Below the pieces are notes generated by a model, which worked only from the letters and a program-made list of their open reading frames with translations, was not told the origin of the DNA and made no database searches. Below are positions 52,262 through 59,943 of a stretch of DNA of 64,000 bases, one piece after another. Numbering within the stretch: position 1 is the stretch's first letter; each line of letters begins with the position of its first letter. The position numbers were made by a program, and so were the translations under genes. This DNA is from Gaoshiqia sp050178015 (GTDB lineage Bacteria; Bacteroidota; Bacteroidia; Bacteroidales; Prolixibacteraceae), in assembly GCA_050178015.1 (NCBI GenBank), contig JBFXGM010000004.1, positions 122,800 through 186,799 on the forward strand, written 5' to 3'.

Positions 52262-53440
52262 CTACGAGATGGCTCCCGAACCGATCAGCTCATCGCCATT
52301 GTACCAAGCGGCAAATTGCCCTGCGGTAATGCCGCGCTGTTCGTTTTCAAACAGGATGTAAAGGCCTTCTTCGTGTTGGTACAGGGTCGCTTTTTCCAAG
52401 GGTTGACGGTACCGGATACGGACCTCATAGTCGCGCACTTCGCCAACGTTCATGGCCAGGTCGGGTCGGATCCAGTGAATTTCTTCCTTCGCAATAAAGA
52501 GTCCGGGGCGGTATAATCCGGGATGCTCGGAACCCTCGCCCACATAAATGATGTTTCGGTTCACATCGGTGCCAATTACAAAAAGCGGTTCGGTATATCC
52601 GCCGATATTTAGTCCTTTTCGCTGGCCAACCGTATAGAAATGGGCGCCGCGGTGCTCGCCGATTACCGTACCGTTCCAGGGTTTGTAAGGGAAAGGGAAG
52701 CACAGTTTTCGAAAGTTTTCGGGCGTTTTTTCCACCTGTTTTTTCTTTTCCATGAAGGAGGCCGGTACTTCGATTACATTACCGGTTTTGGGTTCGAGCT
52801 GTTGTTGCAGAAAAGTGGGCAAATCGACTTTCCCCACAAAGCAAATGCCTTGCGAGTCTTTCCGGGTGGCTGTTGGCAGTTGCTGTTCGGTTGCAATTCT
52901 CCGGACTTCAGGTTTTTCCAGATGGCCGATGGGGAAGAGGGCTTTGCTGAGCTGTTCCTGGCTCAACTGGCACAGGAAATAGCTTTGGTCTTTGTTGTTG
53001 TCGGCTCCCGCCAGGAGTTGAAATATTTTTTGCCCGTCTTTTTCAATTTCACTTTTTTGACAATAGTGGCCGGTGGCAACAAAGTCAGCGCCGTGTTTCA
53101 GGCATTCGTCCATGAAAATATCGAACTTGATTTCGCGGTTGCAGAGCACATCGGGGTTGGGGGTGCGTCCTTTGCTGTATTCGTCGAACATGTAATCCAC
53201 TACCCGCTTCTTGTAATGTTCGCTCAGGTCAACAATGTGGAACGGCATGTCCAGCTTTTTCGCAACCATTTCCGCGATCAGGGCGTCATCTTCCCAGGTA
53301 CATTGCCCGGTAAGTGTGCCGGTACGGTCGTGCCAATTGATCATGAACAATGCAATCACATCGTACCCTTGCTGTTTCAGCAGGTAAGCGGCCACGCTTG
53401 AATCTACTCCACCTGATAATCCGATAACTACCTTCTTCAT
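52262..53440 (-). CDS. mnmA: tRNA 2-thiouridine(34) synthase MnmA
   Basis: This 392-residue enzyme makes 2-thiouridine at position 34 of tRNA-Lys, Glu and Gln. The PP-loop for ATP is SGGVDSSVA at residues 8-16. Catalytic cysteines lie in PDVLCNREIKF and SQGICFVGK. The RIRYRQPLEKATLY and AVxxGQFAxWY-type C-terminus completes the family pattern. Cytosolic, about the usual length. It stands alone with a good candidate promoter. MnmD, acting on the same wobble uridine, is encoded 3.6 kb away on the same strand. Confidence 0.94.
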   Translation of the reverse strand: MKKVVIGLSGGVDSSVAAYLLKQQGYDVIALFMINWHDRTGTLTGQCTWEDDALIAEMVAKKLDMPFHIVDLSEHYKKRVVDYMFDEYSKGRTPNPDVLCNREIKFDIFMDECLKHGADFVATGHYCQKSEIEKDGQKIFQLLAGADNNKDQSYFLCQLSQEQLSKALFPIGHLEKPEVRRIATEQQLPTATRKDSQGICFVGKVDLPTFLQQQLEPKTGNVIEVPASFMEKKKQVEKTPENFRKLCFPFPYKPWNGTVIGEHRGAHFYTVGQRKGLNIGGYTEPLFVIGTDVNRNIIYVGEGSEHPGLYRPGLFIAKEEIHWIRPDLAMNVGEVRDYEVRIRYRQPLEKATLYQHEEGLYILFENEQRGITAGQFAAWYNGDELIGSGAIS

Positions 53441-53460
53441 TTGTCGATTTTATTGAGCGA

Positions 53461-53492
53461 CAAAAGTAGGATGAAAAATGGACACTGGCAAT
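53461..53492 (-). promoter_or_regulatory. Candidate promoter for mnmA
   Basis: On the minus strand: ATTG, a spacer of about 20 bases, then TACTTTTG (53468-53461). The -7 box is exact and identical to the one before the SRP RNA; the -33 box has one mismatch. It lies 20 bases before the mnmA ATG. Confidence 0.5.
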
Positions 53493-53550
53493 TTCTGCGT
53501 ACGCTGGTTCGTTCAAATACAAACAAAACGAAATGTTGTCAAACGACTTG

Positions 53551-53591
53551 TCTAAAAAAGGAGGCCATTCCTCCGGCAGGAATGGCCTCCT
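53551..53591 (-). terminator. Terminator after the DUF6249 gene
   Basis: Perfect 16-pair stem (AAAGGAGGCCATTCCT with AGGAATGGCCTCCTTT) and five-base loop. In the minus direction the stem is followed by a run of T, as expected. Confidence 0.88.
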
Positions 53592-53606
53592 TTCTGATCT
53601 TGAAAA

Positions 53607-53942
53607 TCAGGGTTGTTCTCTTTTCGATTGTACCCAGTATCCAGCAATAAGTCCCAATCCGCCAAAGAGGAAGATCATCGACACATAGGCCGTCCCCTCT
53701 TCCAGTCCCGTGTACAAATCGAGCACGTTGCCAAATAAAACTCCCAGCGCAATACCCATGAAAAACAGTCCCATTTTCAGGGTGAAAAAACTGCCTACCT
53801 GAGGTTTTGTTTTAAAAAGCGAGGGATCGGCCCCTTTCTCAATCAGCGCCATCCTTTCTTTGTTACGGGTGGTGAGGTACACATACAGCATCGCAAAAAC
53901 AAATGCGAAAAAACTAACCGGGATAATAATGTCTTCGTTCAT
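53607..53942 (-). CDS. DUF6249 family membrane protein
   Basis: This 111-residue protein has three hydrophobic segments (about residues 6-24, 55-72 and 84-103) and the conserved NKERMALIEKGADPSLF between the first two. The family is common in Bacteroidota, often next to an ECF sigma factor, as here, where the sigma gene is divergent. Function is not known; a role in sensing at the membrane is inference. Confidence 0.8.
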   Translation of the reverse strand: MNEDIIIPVSFFAFVFAMLYVYLTTRNKERMALIEKGADPSLFKTKPQVGSFFTLKMGLFFMGIALGVLFGNVLDLYTGLEEGTAYVSMIFLFGGLGLIAGYWVQSKREQP

Positions 53943-54081
53943 GACTTTTATTTTTTAGTTTGTTATTGATTTCGAATTCGATCTTATGACGCTGACCCGG
54001 CAGAACGGTTACAAATTCTACGTGAAAATTTTTTTCGGGAAGGGTGTAACCCGGACAGGCAATTCTCGTCCTATGGTTAGC

Positions 54082-54657
54082 ATGGAGCAAAAAGATGACC
54101 ATTATTATATTGAGCAGGTGCTGAAAGGAAACGCGGCAGCCTACTCGTACCTGGTTGAAAAATACCAGGATATGGTATATGGCCTTGCTCTTAAAATGCT
54201 CCGAAATGCAGAAGACGCTGAAGAATTGGCCCAGGATAGTTTTGTGAAGGCCTATCGTTCGTTGAGTTCGTATAAGCAAAAATCGAAGTTTTCGACCTGG
54301 CTGTACAGTATTACTTACAACGGTTGTATAACGATGCTCCGGAAGCGGAAAATGGAAATTCGCTCGCTCGACGAGCAGCACTTGACCGAGCAGGATGAAA
54401 TACGGATCTATGATCAGCTTCAGGAAATAAACAAAACCGAACTCGAAAAATATTTGCAGGAAGCACTTTCGAAATTGCCCGAATTAGACCAGGTATTGGT
54501 TACTTTGTATTATTATGAAGACCAAAAGGTGGAGGAAATTTGCCAGATTACCGGTTTGTCGGAGAGTAATGTGAAGGTGAAAATACACCGGGCCCGAAAG
54601 AAGATGTACGAACTGCTGAGCAGTTATTTTAAAGAAGAGATTTACAGTTTATTTTAA
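54082..54657 (+). CDS. ECF-type RNA polymerase sigma factor
   Basis: This protein of about 191 residues has the sigma-70 region 2 (YLVEKYQDMVYGLALKMLRN, then AEELAQDSFVKAYRSLSSYK) and region 4 (LSKLPELDQVLVTLYYYEDQ, then LSESNVKVKIHRARKKMYEL). There is no region 1 or 3, so it is an ECF member. It directs RNA polymerase to a limited set of promoters, usually for envelope stress. I prefer the ATG at 54082 (MEQKDDHYYIEQV); an ATG at 54073 is also possible and a longer frame from 53986 lacks domain support. A small membrane protein gene follows after 44 bases and could be its anti-sigma. Confidence 0.9.
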   Translation: MEQKDDHYYIEQVLKGNAAAYSYLVEKYQDMVYGLALKMLRNAEDAEELAQDSFVKAYRSLSSYKQKSKFSTWLYSITYNGCITMLRKRKMEIRSLDEQHLTEQDEIRIYDQLQEINKTELEKYLQEALSKLPELDQVLVTLYYYEDQKVEEICQITGLSESNVKVKIHRARKKMYELLSSYFKEEIYSLF

Positions 54658-54701
54658 GGTCACGGACCTATTTGTTATTTAATAGAATAATACCAGCAGA
54701 G

Positions 54702-55124
54702 ATGGAAACACGTGATAAGCAATTCAGGGAGATTATGAAATCGTACCGGCCCGGAAAGGCCCCGGTTGATTTTACAAAAATGGTGATGGAAGAAGTGCAC
54801 CGCCAACCGGTGCTGGGTGCTGCCTACGAACCGGTTTTTGGCAAGTGGTTTTTGCGTTTGCTGGGGATTATATTTGCAGCATTTATTGGTTATGCATCTT
54901 TTTCAACGGTTCCCGGACGTTCGGCCGCAGAACCAAGCCGGATAGGTTCCTTGTTTTCCGGTGTTCCCAAGCCCGATCTTACCGGGTTAAGTGCCGCTGG
55001 CGAAAATGTAGCCGGCTGGTTTGGCCAGGTGCCATCGGTTGTCTTTTTTGCACTTATTGCGGCAACTTTGTTGCTGGGCTTCGACTGGCTGTTGCAACGA
55101 CGCCATCAAAGCAGTTACCGATAA
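54702..55124 (+). CDS. Small membrane protein, possible anti-sigma partner
   Basis: This 140-residue protein has a cytosolic N-terminal part (about residues 1-46, with FREIMKSYRPGKAPVDFTKM) and two hydrophobic segments (about 48-64 and 110-130). It has no zinc-binding HxxxCxxC motif of classical ZAS anti-sigma factors. Position directly downstream of the ECF sigma gene is the only evidence for an anti-sigma role. The ATG at 54702 is chosen over a TTG at 54672. The stop codon lies inside the inverted repeat that follows. Confidence 0.65.
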   Translation: METRDKQFREIMKSYRPGKAPVDFTKMVMEEVHRQPVLGAAYEPVFGKWFLRLLGIIFAAFIGYASFSTVPGRSAAEPSRIGSLFSGVPKPDLTGLSAAGENVAGWFGQVPSVVFFALIAATLLLGFDWLLQRRHQSSYR

Positions 55125-55163
55125 AAGACAAGAGCGGAAGTTGAGAATCCGCTCTTGTCTTTT
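55123..55163. terminator. Bidirectional terminator overlapping a stop codon
   Basis: Perfect 16-pair stem (AAAAGACAAGAGCGGA with TCCGCTCTTGTCTTTT) and nine-base loop, with A/T runs on both sides. The left arm begins within the stop codon of the preceding gene. It separates convergent genes. Confidence 0.85.
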
Positions 55164-55194
55164 AAATCGCCACTGGCTAATATGTTTTCTTCTT

Positions 55195-55557
55195 TTAGAA
55201 AGGAAGATCGTTGCCGTTGTCCATTGGTTCCGGCGGAATGTCATCAGCTGTAAATTCCGGGCGGTAACCTCCCTGTGATTCCGGGCTCAGGCTGTCCACT
55301 TTCCACGCGTTGATATTGTGGTACCATCTGCCGTTAAACTCACGCGATTCAACATTGAAAGAAACATTCACTTCCATGCCGGCTTTCAGGCCATCAATCA
55401 GGTTCACCTTATCATTAAACACCGTAAAGCAAACTTGTTTGGGAAATTGTTCATCGATGGTGTCGATCACGAATTCTTGTTTTTTCCACTCGTTTCCGGC
55501 TTTGCTGACACCGGAACTGACGGGTAAAATCTGGTTAATTTTTCCTTTTATTTCCAT
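55195..55557 (-). CDS. DUF3127 domain protein
   Basis: This 120-residue cytosolic protein matches DUF3127: a strand-rich first 85 residues (MEIKGKINQILPVSSGVSKA, WKKQEFVIDTIDEQFPKQVC, VNVSFNVESREFNGRWYHNI) followed by an acidic, proline-rich tail ending DLPF. The fold and the acidic tail resemble single-stranded DNA-binding OB proteins, in which such a tail recruits partners. No function is established. It stands alone between two terminators. Confidence 0.82.
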   Translation of the reverse strand: MEIKGKINQILPVSSGVSKAGNEWKKQEFVIDTIDEQFPKQVCFTVFNDKVNLIDGLKAGMEVNVSFNVESREFNGRWYHNINAWKVDSLSPESQGGYRPEFTADDIPPEPMDNGNDLPF

Positions 55558-55598
55558 ATTATTTTTTCAAAAACTTTCCTGGACTCAAAAATACAGAT

Positions 55599-55634
55599 AA
55601 AAAAATCCCTCCGGCAAAAAATCGCGGAGGGATT
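55599..55634 (-). terminator. Terminator after the FKBP genes
   Basis: Ten-pair stem (AATCCCTCCG with CGGAGGGATT) and eleven-base loop, followed in the minus direction by a T run. It lies 26 bases past the end of the lipoprotein FKBP gene. Confidence 0.78.
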
Positions 55635-55659
55635 ATAAAAAGTTATCAAGAACCGGGGA

Positions 55660-56358
55660 TTATTGTACAATCTCCAACAATTCAACTTCGAAAATCAAGG
55701 TAGTGTTTGGGCCGATATCCTGACCTGCGCCACGTTCGCCGTAAGCCAATTCGCTGGGCAGGTAAAGTTTCCATTTCGAACCTACAGGCATCAGTTTCAA
55801 TGCTTCTGTCCATCCGGGAATTACCTGGTTAACATTGAAGGTTGCGGGTTCGCCACGCTCAACAGAACTGTCGAAAACAGTACCGTCGATCAACGTACCG
55901 TGGTAGTGGCATTTTACTGATTGTCCGTCCACCGGCATAGCTCCGTTACCTTCGTTCAGGATTTCGTACTGCAAGCCGCTTTCGGTTGTTGTAACACCAG
56001 ATTTTCCCTTGTTGGCAGCCAGGAAAGCAGTACCTTCTTCCGCATTTTTAGTGGCTTCTTTTGCCGATACCGCTTCAAAGAATTTTTGGATCACCGTACG
56101 GGCCTCCTCAGCATCCATTTGAGATTCTTCGCCTTTTACTTGTTTTTCGAAAGCGTTGATCAGGATGTTCATGTCCAGATCTTCGGCACCGGGAGAAGCG
56201 TCCAGGTTTTGTTTATTGTTTTGGCCGATAAGCACACCAAGGGCATAACTGGCCGAATCGTTTTCTGAGTTCAGGGTAACAGTTTTTGAGCCTTTTGGCT
56301 GACAGGCTGCTAAAACGACTAAAGCAGCAATTGCGAAAAATACAGGTTTAAAATTCAT
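55660..56358 (-). CDS. FKBP-type peptidyl-prolyl isomerase, lipoprotein
   Basis: This 232-residue lipoprotein (perfect lipobox LAAC, Cys19) has an N-terminal helical dimerisation domain of the FkpA/Mip type (SYALGVLIGQNNKQNLDAS). The C-terminal FKBP domain has VKCHYHGTLIDGTVFDSS, GWTEALKLMPVGSKWKLYLP and AYGERGAGQDIGPNTTLIF. It catalyses proline cis-trans isomerisation and assists folding of exported proteins. It lies 21 bases downstream of a paralogue without signal peptide. Confidence 0.92.
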   Translation of the reverse strand: MNFKPVFFAIAALVVLAACQPKGSKTVTLNSENDSASYALGVLIGQNNKQNLDASPGAEDLDMNILINAFEKQVKGEESQMDAEEARTVIQKFFEAVSAKEATKNAEEGTAFLAANKGKSGVTTTESGLQYEILNEGNGAMPVDGQSVKCHYHGTLIDGTVFDSSVERGEPATFNVNQVIPGWTEALKLMPVGSKWKLYLPSELAYGERGAGQDIGPNTTLIFEVELLEIVQ

Positions 56359-56379
56359 GTTTAAGATTTATTGAATGGA

Positions 56380-56991
56380 TTAGACAATTTCTAAAAGTTC
56401 TACATCGAAAATCAGGGTTGTGTTTGGTCCGATGGAGCCACCGGCGCCACGTTCGCCGTAAGCCAGATCGGATGGCACGAAAAGGCGCCATTTTGAACCG
56501 ACCGGCATCATCTGAAGGGCTTCCACCCAACCCTGAATAACGCCGTTTACCGGGAAAACAGCCGGGGTGCCGCGCTGCACAGAGCTATCGAAAACAGTGC
56601 CGTCAATCAGCGTACCATGATAGTGACATTTCACTTCATCGGTAAGCGAAGGGCTTTCGCCGTCGCCATGCACCAAAATTTTATATTGAAGGCCGCTGGC
56701 CGTTTCTACTACTTTTTCGTCATTCAGGTTTTCCGAAAGGAATTTCAATCCGGCCTCCAGATTACTGCCGGCTTCGCCGCTTTGTTGTTCTTCCATAAAT
56801 TCCTGAAGAATCCGGTTGGCCTCATCAGCCGACATGTTGGGTTCTTTACCGGTAAACAAATCTTCCAGGGCACGGATAAAGCTCGAAGGATCAATAGTTT
56901 TTACGCCTGACTGGATTAAATTACTGGCAATGCTCAATCCGAGAGCATAGCTGAATTTTTCGAGCCGGTCGTTCATTTTTTGTTCTGACAT
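56380..56991 (-). CDS. FKBP-type peptidyl-prolyl isomerase, cytosolic
   Basis: This 203-residue protein has no signal peptide. It shares the FklB/Mip layout: an N-terminal helical dimerisation part (SYALGLSIASNLIQSG) and the FKBP domain with EVKCHYHGTLIDGTVFDSS, GWVEALQMMPVGSKWRLFVP and AYGERGAGGSIGPNTTLIFD. The FKBP domain is very similar to that of the lipoprotein gene that follows, so the pair probably arose by tandem duplication. It lies 18 bases downstream of mnmD on the same strand. Confidence 0.9.
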   Translation of the reverse strand: MSEQKMNDRLEKFSYALGLSIASNLIQSGVKTIDPSSFIRALEDLFTGKEPNMSADEANRILQEFMEEQQSGEAGSNLEAGLKFLSENLNDEKVVETASGLQYKILVHGDGESPSLTDEVKCHYHGTLIDGTVFDSSVQRGTPAVFPVNGVIQGWVEALQMMPVGSKWRLFVPSDLAYGERGAGGSIGPNTTLIFDVELLEIV

Positions 56992-57009
56992 ATGATATTT
57001 TTTTAAGCG

Positions 57010-57708
57010 CTACGAAGATAGGGGATTTTTTGAAATTGAATTAACAGATGAAAGTTTCTGCCCGAATAACATTTCCTTTTTTCCTGGCGGGCCCGGCAGG
57101 CGGTACATGGTAAAACCGCAACGGGCCAGCGAGCGACGGACTTCGCCTTTGGCACAATAAGTTACAAAAAGCCCTTCGGTAGCTGTATGTAAAGCGATTT
57201 TTTCAAAAATATTTTCCTGCCACATTTCCGGTTGCTTGCTTGGAGCAAACGCATCGAAATAGATTAGGTTGAACGCGGGAAATTGGTCGAAACCGATCTC
57301 CAGCAAATCTGCATTTAACTTGGTCAGGAAAAAGCCGGGTGCGATCTCAATCTGTTGTTCCCAAGCGCACCGGTGCATGTTTTCAAAGGCTTCGTGCAGG
57401 TTATTATTTATAAGCCGGGGATAATTCAGCTGAAGGTATTCCTCTCTCTTCAACGGAAATTTTTCAATGCTGATGTAGCGGATGGTTTTATTGCCTCTGT
57501 TTGCCAGGGTAAGCAGGGCATTCAGCCCGGTGCCAAATCCTACTTCCAGGATGGTTATTGTTTGAAGCGGGCATTTCAGTAAACCTTGTTGAATGAAGAC
57601 ATGTTCCGATTCGCGGATCGCTCCGTGCGTGGAATGAAAATGCTCCTCCAATTCGGGGACATATAAGGTGTGAGAACCGTCTTCTGTTGTCGTGATTCTT
57701 CGCTCCAT
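57010..57708 (-). CDS. mnmD: tRNA (mnm5s2U34)-methyltransferase MnmD
   Basis: This 232-residue methyltransferase has the Rossmann SAM site ILEVGFGTGLNALL (about residues 55-70), followed by IRYISIEKFPL and NLIYFDAFAPSKQPEMW with its catalytic region. The MnmD/MnmC N-terminal-type domain completes the mnm5 side chain at wobble uridine 34. It lacks the FAD oxidase half of fused E. coli MnmC, as is normal for stand-alone MnmD. Its start region is divergent from the YciO/Sua5 gene and it precedes the two FKBP genes. Confidence 0.88.
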   Translation of the reverse strand: MERRITTTEDGSHTLYVPELEEHFHSTHGAIRESEHVFIQQGLLKCPLQTITILEVGFGTGLNALLTLANRGNKTIRYISIEKFPLKREEYLQLNYPRLINNNLHEAFENMHRCAWEQQIEIAPGFFLTKLNADLLEIGFDQFPAFNLIYFDAFAPSKQPEMWQENIFEKIALHTATEGLFVTYCAKGEVRRSLARCGFTMYRLPGPPGKKEMLFGQKLSSVNSISKNPLSS

Positions 57709-57795
57709 AGGCTGTATTGAACAGGCGAATTTCGCTATTTTATTTCAGGCATCCATAAAATTGTCCTACTTTTAACAGAATTTAAAGGTATTGCC

Positions 57796-58410
57796 ATGCT
57801 GGTGAAAATTTACGAAGAAAACCCAAATGAGCGCGAAATCCGCAAAGTGGTTGACCTGCTGAAAAATGGCGGGGTAATTATTTATCCTACCGATACGGTT
57901 TACGGCATTGGTTGCGATATTACGCAGGCGAAGGCTGTTGAACGCGTTGCCCGTATCAAACAGGTTCAGGTCGAAAAATCGAACTTCTCCTTTATTTGCA
58001 GCGATTTGAGCCAGCTGTCGGATTATACCCGGCCGATTTCAAATCCTGTGTTTAAGTTGATCAGGCGTTGTTTGCCAGGCCCTTACACTTTCATCCTGAA
58101 TGCCAATAATAATGTACCCAAATATTTCAAGGGAAAAAAGAAAACGGTGGGGATACGTGTTTCGGATAATCGCATTATTACCAGTATTGTCCGTGAATTG
58201 GGCAATCCGATCATGTCCACCTCGGTACACGATGAGGATGAAATTATTGAATACACCACTGACCCTGAATTGATCCATGAAAAATTCAGTGATTTGGTCG
58301 ATTTGGTCATTGATGGCGGCTACGGCGGAAATCTGGCGTCAACCGTAATTGATTGCACCGATGAAATACCGGTTATCGTGCGTCAGGGTAAGGGTGAACT
58401 GGAACTCTGA
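57796..58410 (+). CDS. YciO/Sua5/YrdC-family protein
   Basis: This 204-residue protein has the YrdC-fold pattern: VVDLLKNGGVIIYPTDTVYGIGC at the start, then LIRRCLPGPYTFILNAN, GIRVSDNRI, MSTSVHDED and STVIDC. Sua5/TsaC enzymes make threonylcarbamoyl-AMP for t6A37 in ANN-decoding tRNAs. Details such as FSFICSDLSQLSDY and PGPYTFIL are closer to the YciO branch, which is a poorer catalyst, so a separate true TsaC may exist elsewhere. It is divergent from mnmD and convergent with trkH. Confidence 0.85.
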   Translation: MLVKIYEENPNEREIRKVVDLLKNGGVIIYPTDTVYGIGCDITQAKAVERVARIKQVQVEKSNFSFICSDLSQLSDYTRPISNPVFKLIRRCLPGPYTFILNANNNVPKYFKGKKKTVGIRVSDNRIITSIVRELGNPIMSTSVHDEDEIIEYTTDPELIHEKFSDLVDLVIDGGYGGNLASTVIDCTDEIPVIVRQGKGELEL

Positions 58411-58429
58411 TCGTCATTTTGCATCTGTG

Positions 58430-58474
58430 ATGCCCTGTTATTATTTCGCAAAACTAACAGTAACAGGCATTTTT
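58430..58474. terminator. Possible terminator between convergent genes
   Basis: ATGCCCTGTTA and TAACAGGCAT form a ten-pair stem with one bulged C and a long loop, followed by TTTT. It lies between the YciO/Sua5 gene and trkH. Confidence 0.45.
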
Positions 58475-58483
58475 ATCGTGACA

Positions 58484-59932
58484 TTATTTCTTCCAGAAAG
58501 CAGGGGAGAACAAAACCAATACGGTAAATAATTCCAGCCGGCCCAGCAGCATCAAAAATGCCAGAAACCATTTACCAACCGGGTGCACCGCATAGAAATT
58601 TTCGGCCGGTCCAAATTTGCCAAGTCCGGGGCCAATATTCCCCAGTGAGGTGGCTACGGCTCCCATCGCCGAATCCATATCGGGTTCAATCAGTGTGAAA
58701 ATGATGGTACTGATGAAGAAGATGATCAAGTAAATCATGAAGAAGGCCAGCACGTTGGTGATGATGTGCTCGGATACAGAACGTTTGTTGAACCTTACCG
58801 GGATGACGGCGTTTGGGTGAAGCAGGCGACGAAGCTCGTAGTAGCTGTTTTTCAGCAATAAAACAATGCGCATGATTTTTATACCTCCGCCTGTTGAACC
58901 GGCGCTGCCACCAAAAAAGAAGAGGGCAAAAAGCAGAATAATCAGAAAAGGAGTCCAGGTGAGAAAGTCAACCGTGGCAAAACCAGTGGTGGTGATGATG
59001 GAAACAACCTGGAACAACGTGTCGCGAAAGGCTTGTTCAAAACCCAACCGGGTGGAAAGCAACAAGCCGCTGAAAATGATCGCAGTAAATGTGACGATGA
59101 ACAACACGTAATATTTAAACTCCTCATTTTTGTAAACTTTGTCAAATTTTCCGGTCAGCGCACTGTACGACAAGGTAAAATTGGTTCCGGCAATAAACAT
59201 GAAAAAAGTAATCACATATTGAATGTAGGCCGAGTCCCAGTGGGCGATAGAGGCTTGCTTGGTTGAATATCCCCCGGTTGCCATGGTGGTAAACGAGTGG
59301 TTTATTGCATCGAACAGGGTCATCCCGCCTACCCACAGAAGTACGGTTTCGACAAGGGTAAACAGTACATAGATGGCCCATAGGTTTTTAGCAGTTTGCT
59401 GGATCTTGGGATTTAGTTTGTCGGGCACCGGGCCAGGTACTTCGGCAGCAAACAGCTGCATCCCGCCAATGCCAAACACCGGCAAGATCGCCAGCGACAG
59501 GACGATAATTCCCATCCCGCCCAGCCATTGGGTCATGCTCCGCCAAAACAGGATGCCGTGTGGCAGCGATTCGATATCATTGAGAATAGAGGAGCCGGTG
59601 GTTGTGAAACCCGACATGGTTTCAAAAAAGGCGTCTGTGAGATTGGGAATAGATCCGCTTATCAGGTAGGGCAAACTCCCAAAAAATGAAAAAATGACCC
59701 ACACCAGGCTGACAATGATAAATCCGTCGTTTTTGCTGATATTTTTTTGTGCATTGCGGGTGGCAAATACGGTTATGCCACCAATAAAAATACTGAGCAA
59801 GGCTGATTTCAAAATAGGAATCATATCGTGTTCCTGGTAAATCAGGCTGACACAAAAAGCCAAAAGCATGAAAGCACCTTCAACAATCAATAAAAAACCA
59901 AGAATCTTTATGATGGCTTTTATGTTGAACAT
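58484..59932 (-). CDS. trkH: TrkH-family potassium uptake channel subunit
   Basis: This 482-residue inner-membrane protein has about ten helices and four short pore loops carrying the selectivity residues: SGFTTTGSS, TTMATGGYST, SIITTTGFAT and SLGNIGPGL. TrkH moves K+ and works with the cytosolic regulator TrkA. The gene starts 11 bases after the trkA stop on the same strand, so the two form an operon. Confidence 0.93.
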   Translation of the reverse strand: MFNIKAIIKILGFLLIVEGAFMLLAFCVSLIYQEHDMIPILKSALLSIFIGGITVFATRNAQKNISKNDGFIIVSLVWVIFSFFGSLPYLISGSIPNLTDAFFETMSGFTTTGSSILNDIESLPHGILFWRSMTQWLGGMGIIVLSLAILPVFGIGGMQLFAAEVPGPVPDKLNPKIQQTAKNLWAIYVLFTLVETVLLWVGGMTLFDAINHSFTTMATGGYSTKQASIAHWDSAYIQYVITFFMFIAGTNFTLSYSALTGKFDKVYKNEEFKYYVLFIVTFTAIIFSGLLLSTRLGFEQAFRDTLFQVVSIITTTGFATVDFLTWTPFLIILLFALFFFGGSAGSTGGGIKIMRIVLLLKNSYYELRRLLHPNAVIPVRFNKRSVSEHIITNVLAFFMIYLIIFFISTIIFTLIEPDMDSAMGAVATSLGNIGPGLGKFGPAENFYAVHPVGKWFLAFLMLLGRLELFTVLVLFSPAFWKK

Positions 59933-59943
59933 AGTCAGTAGTC

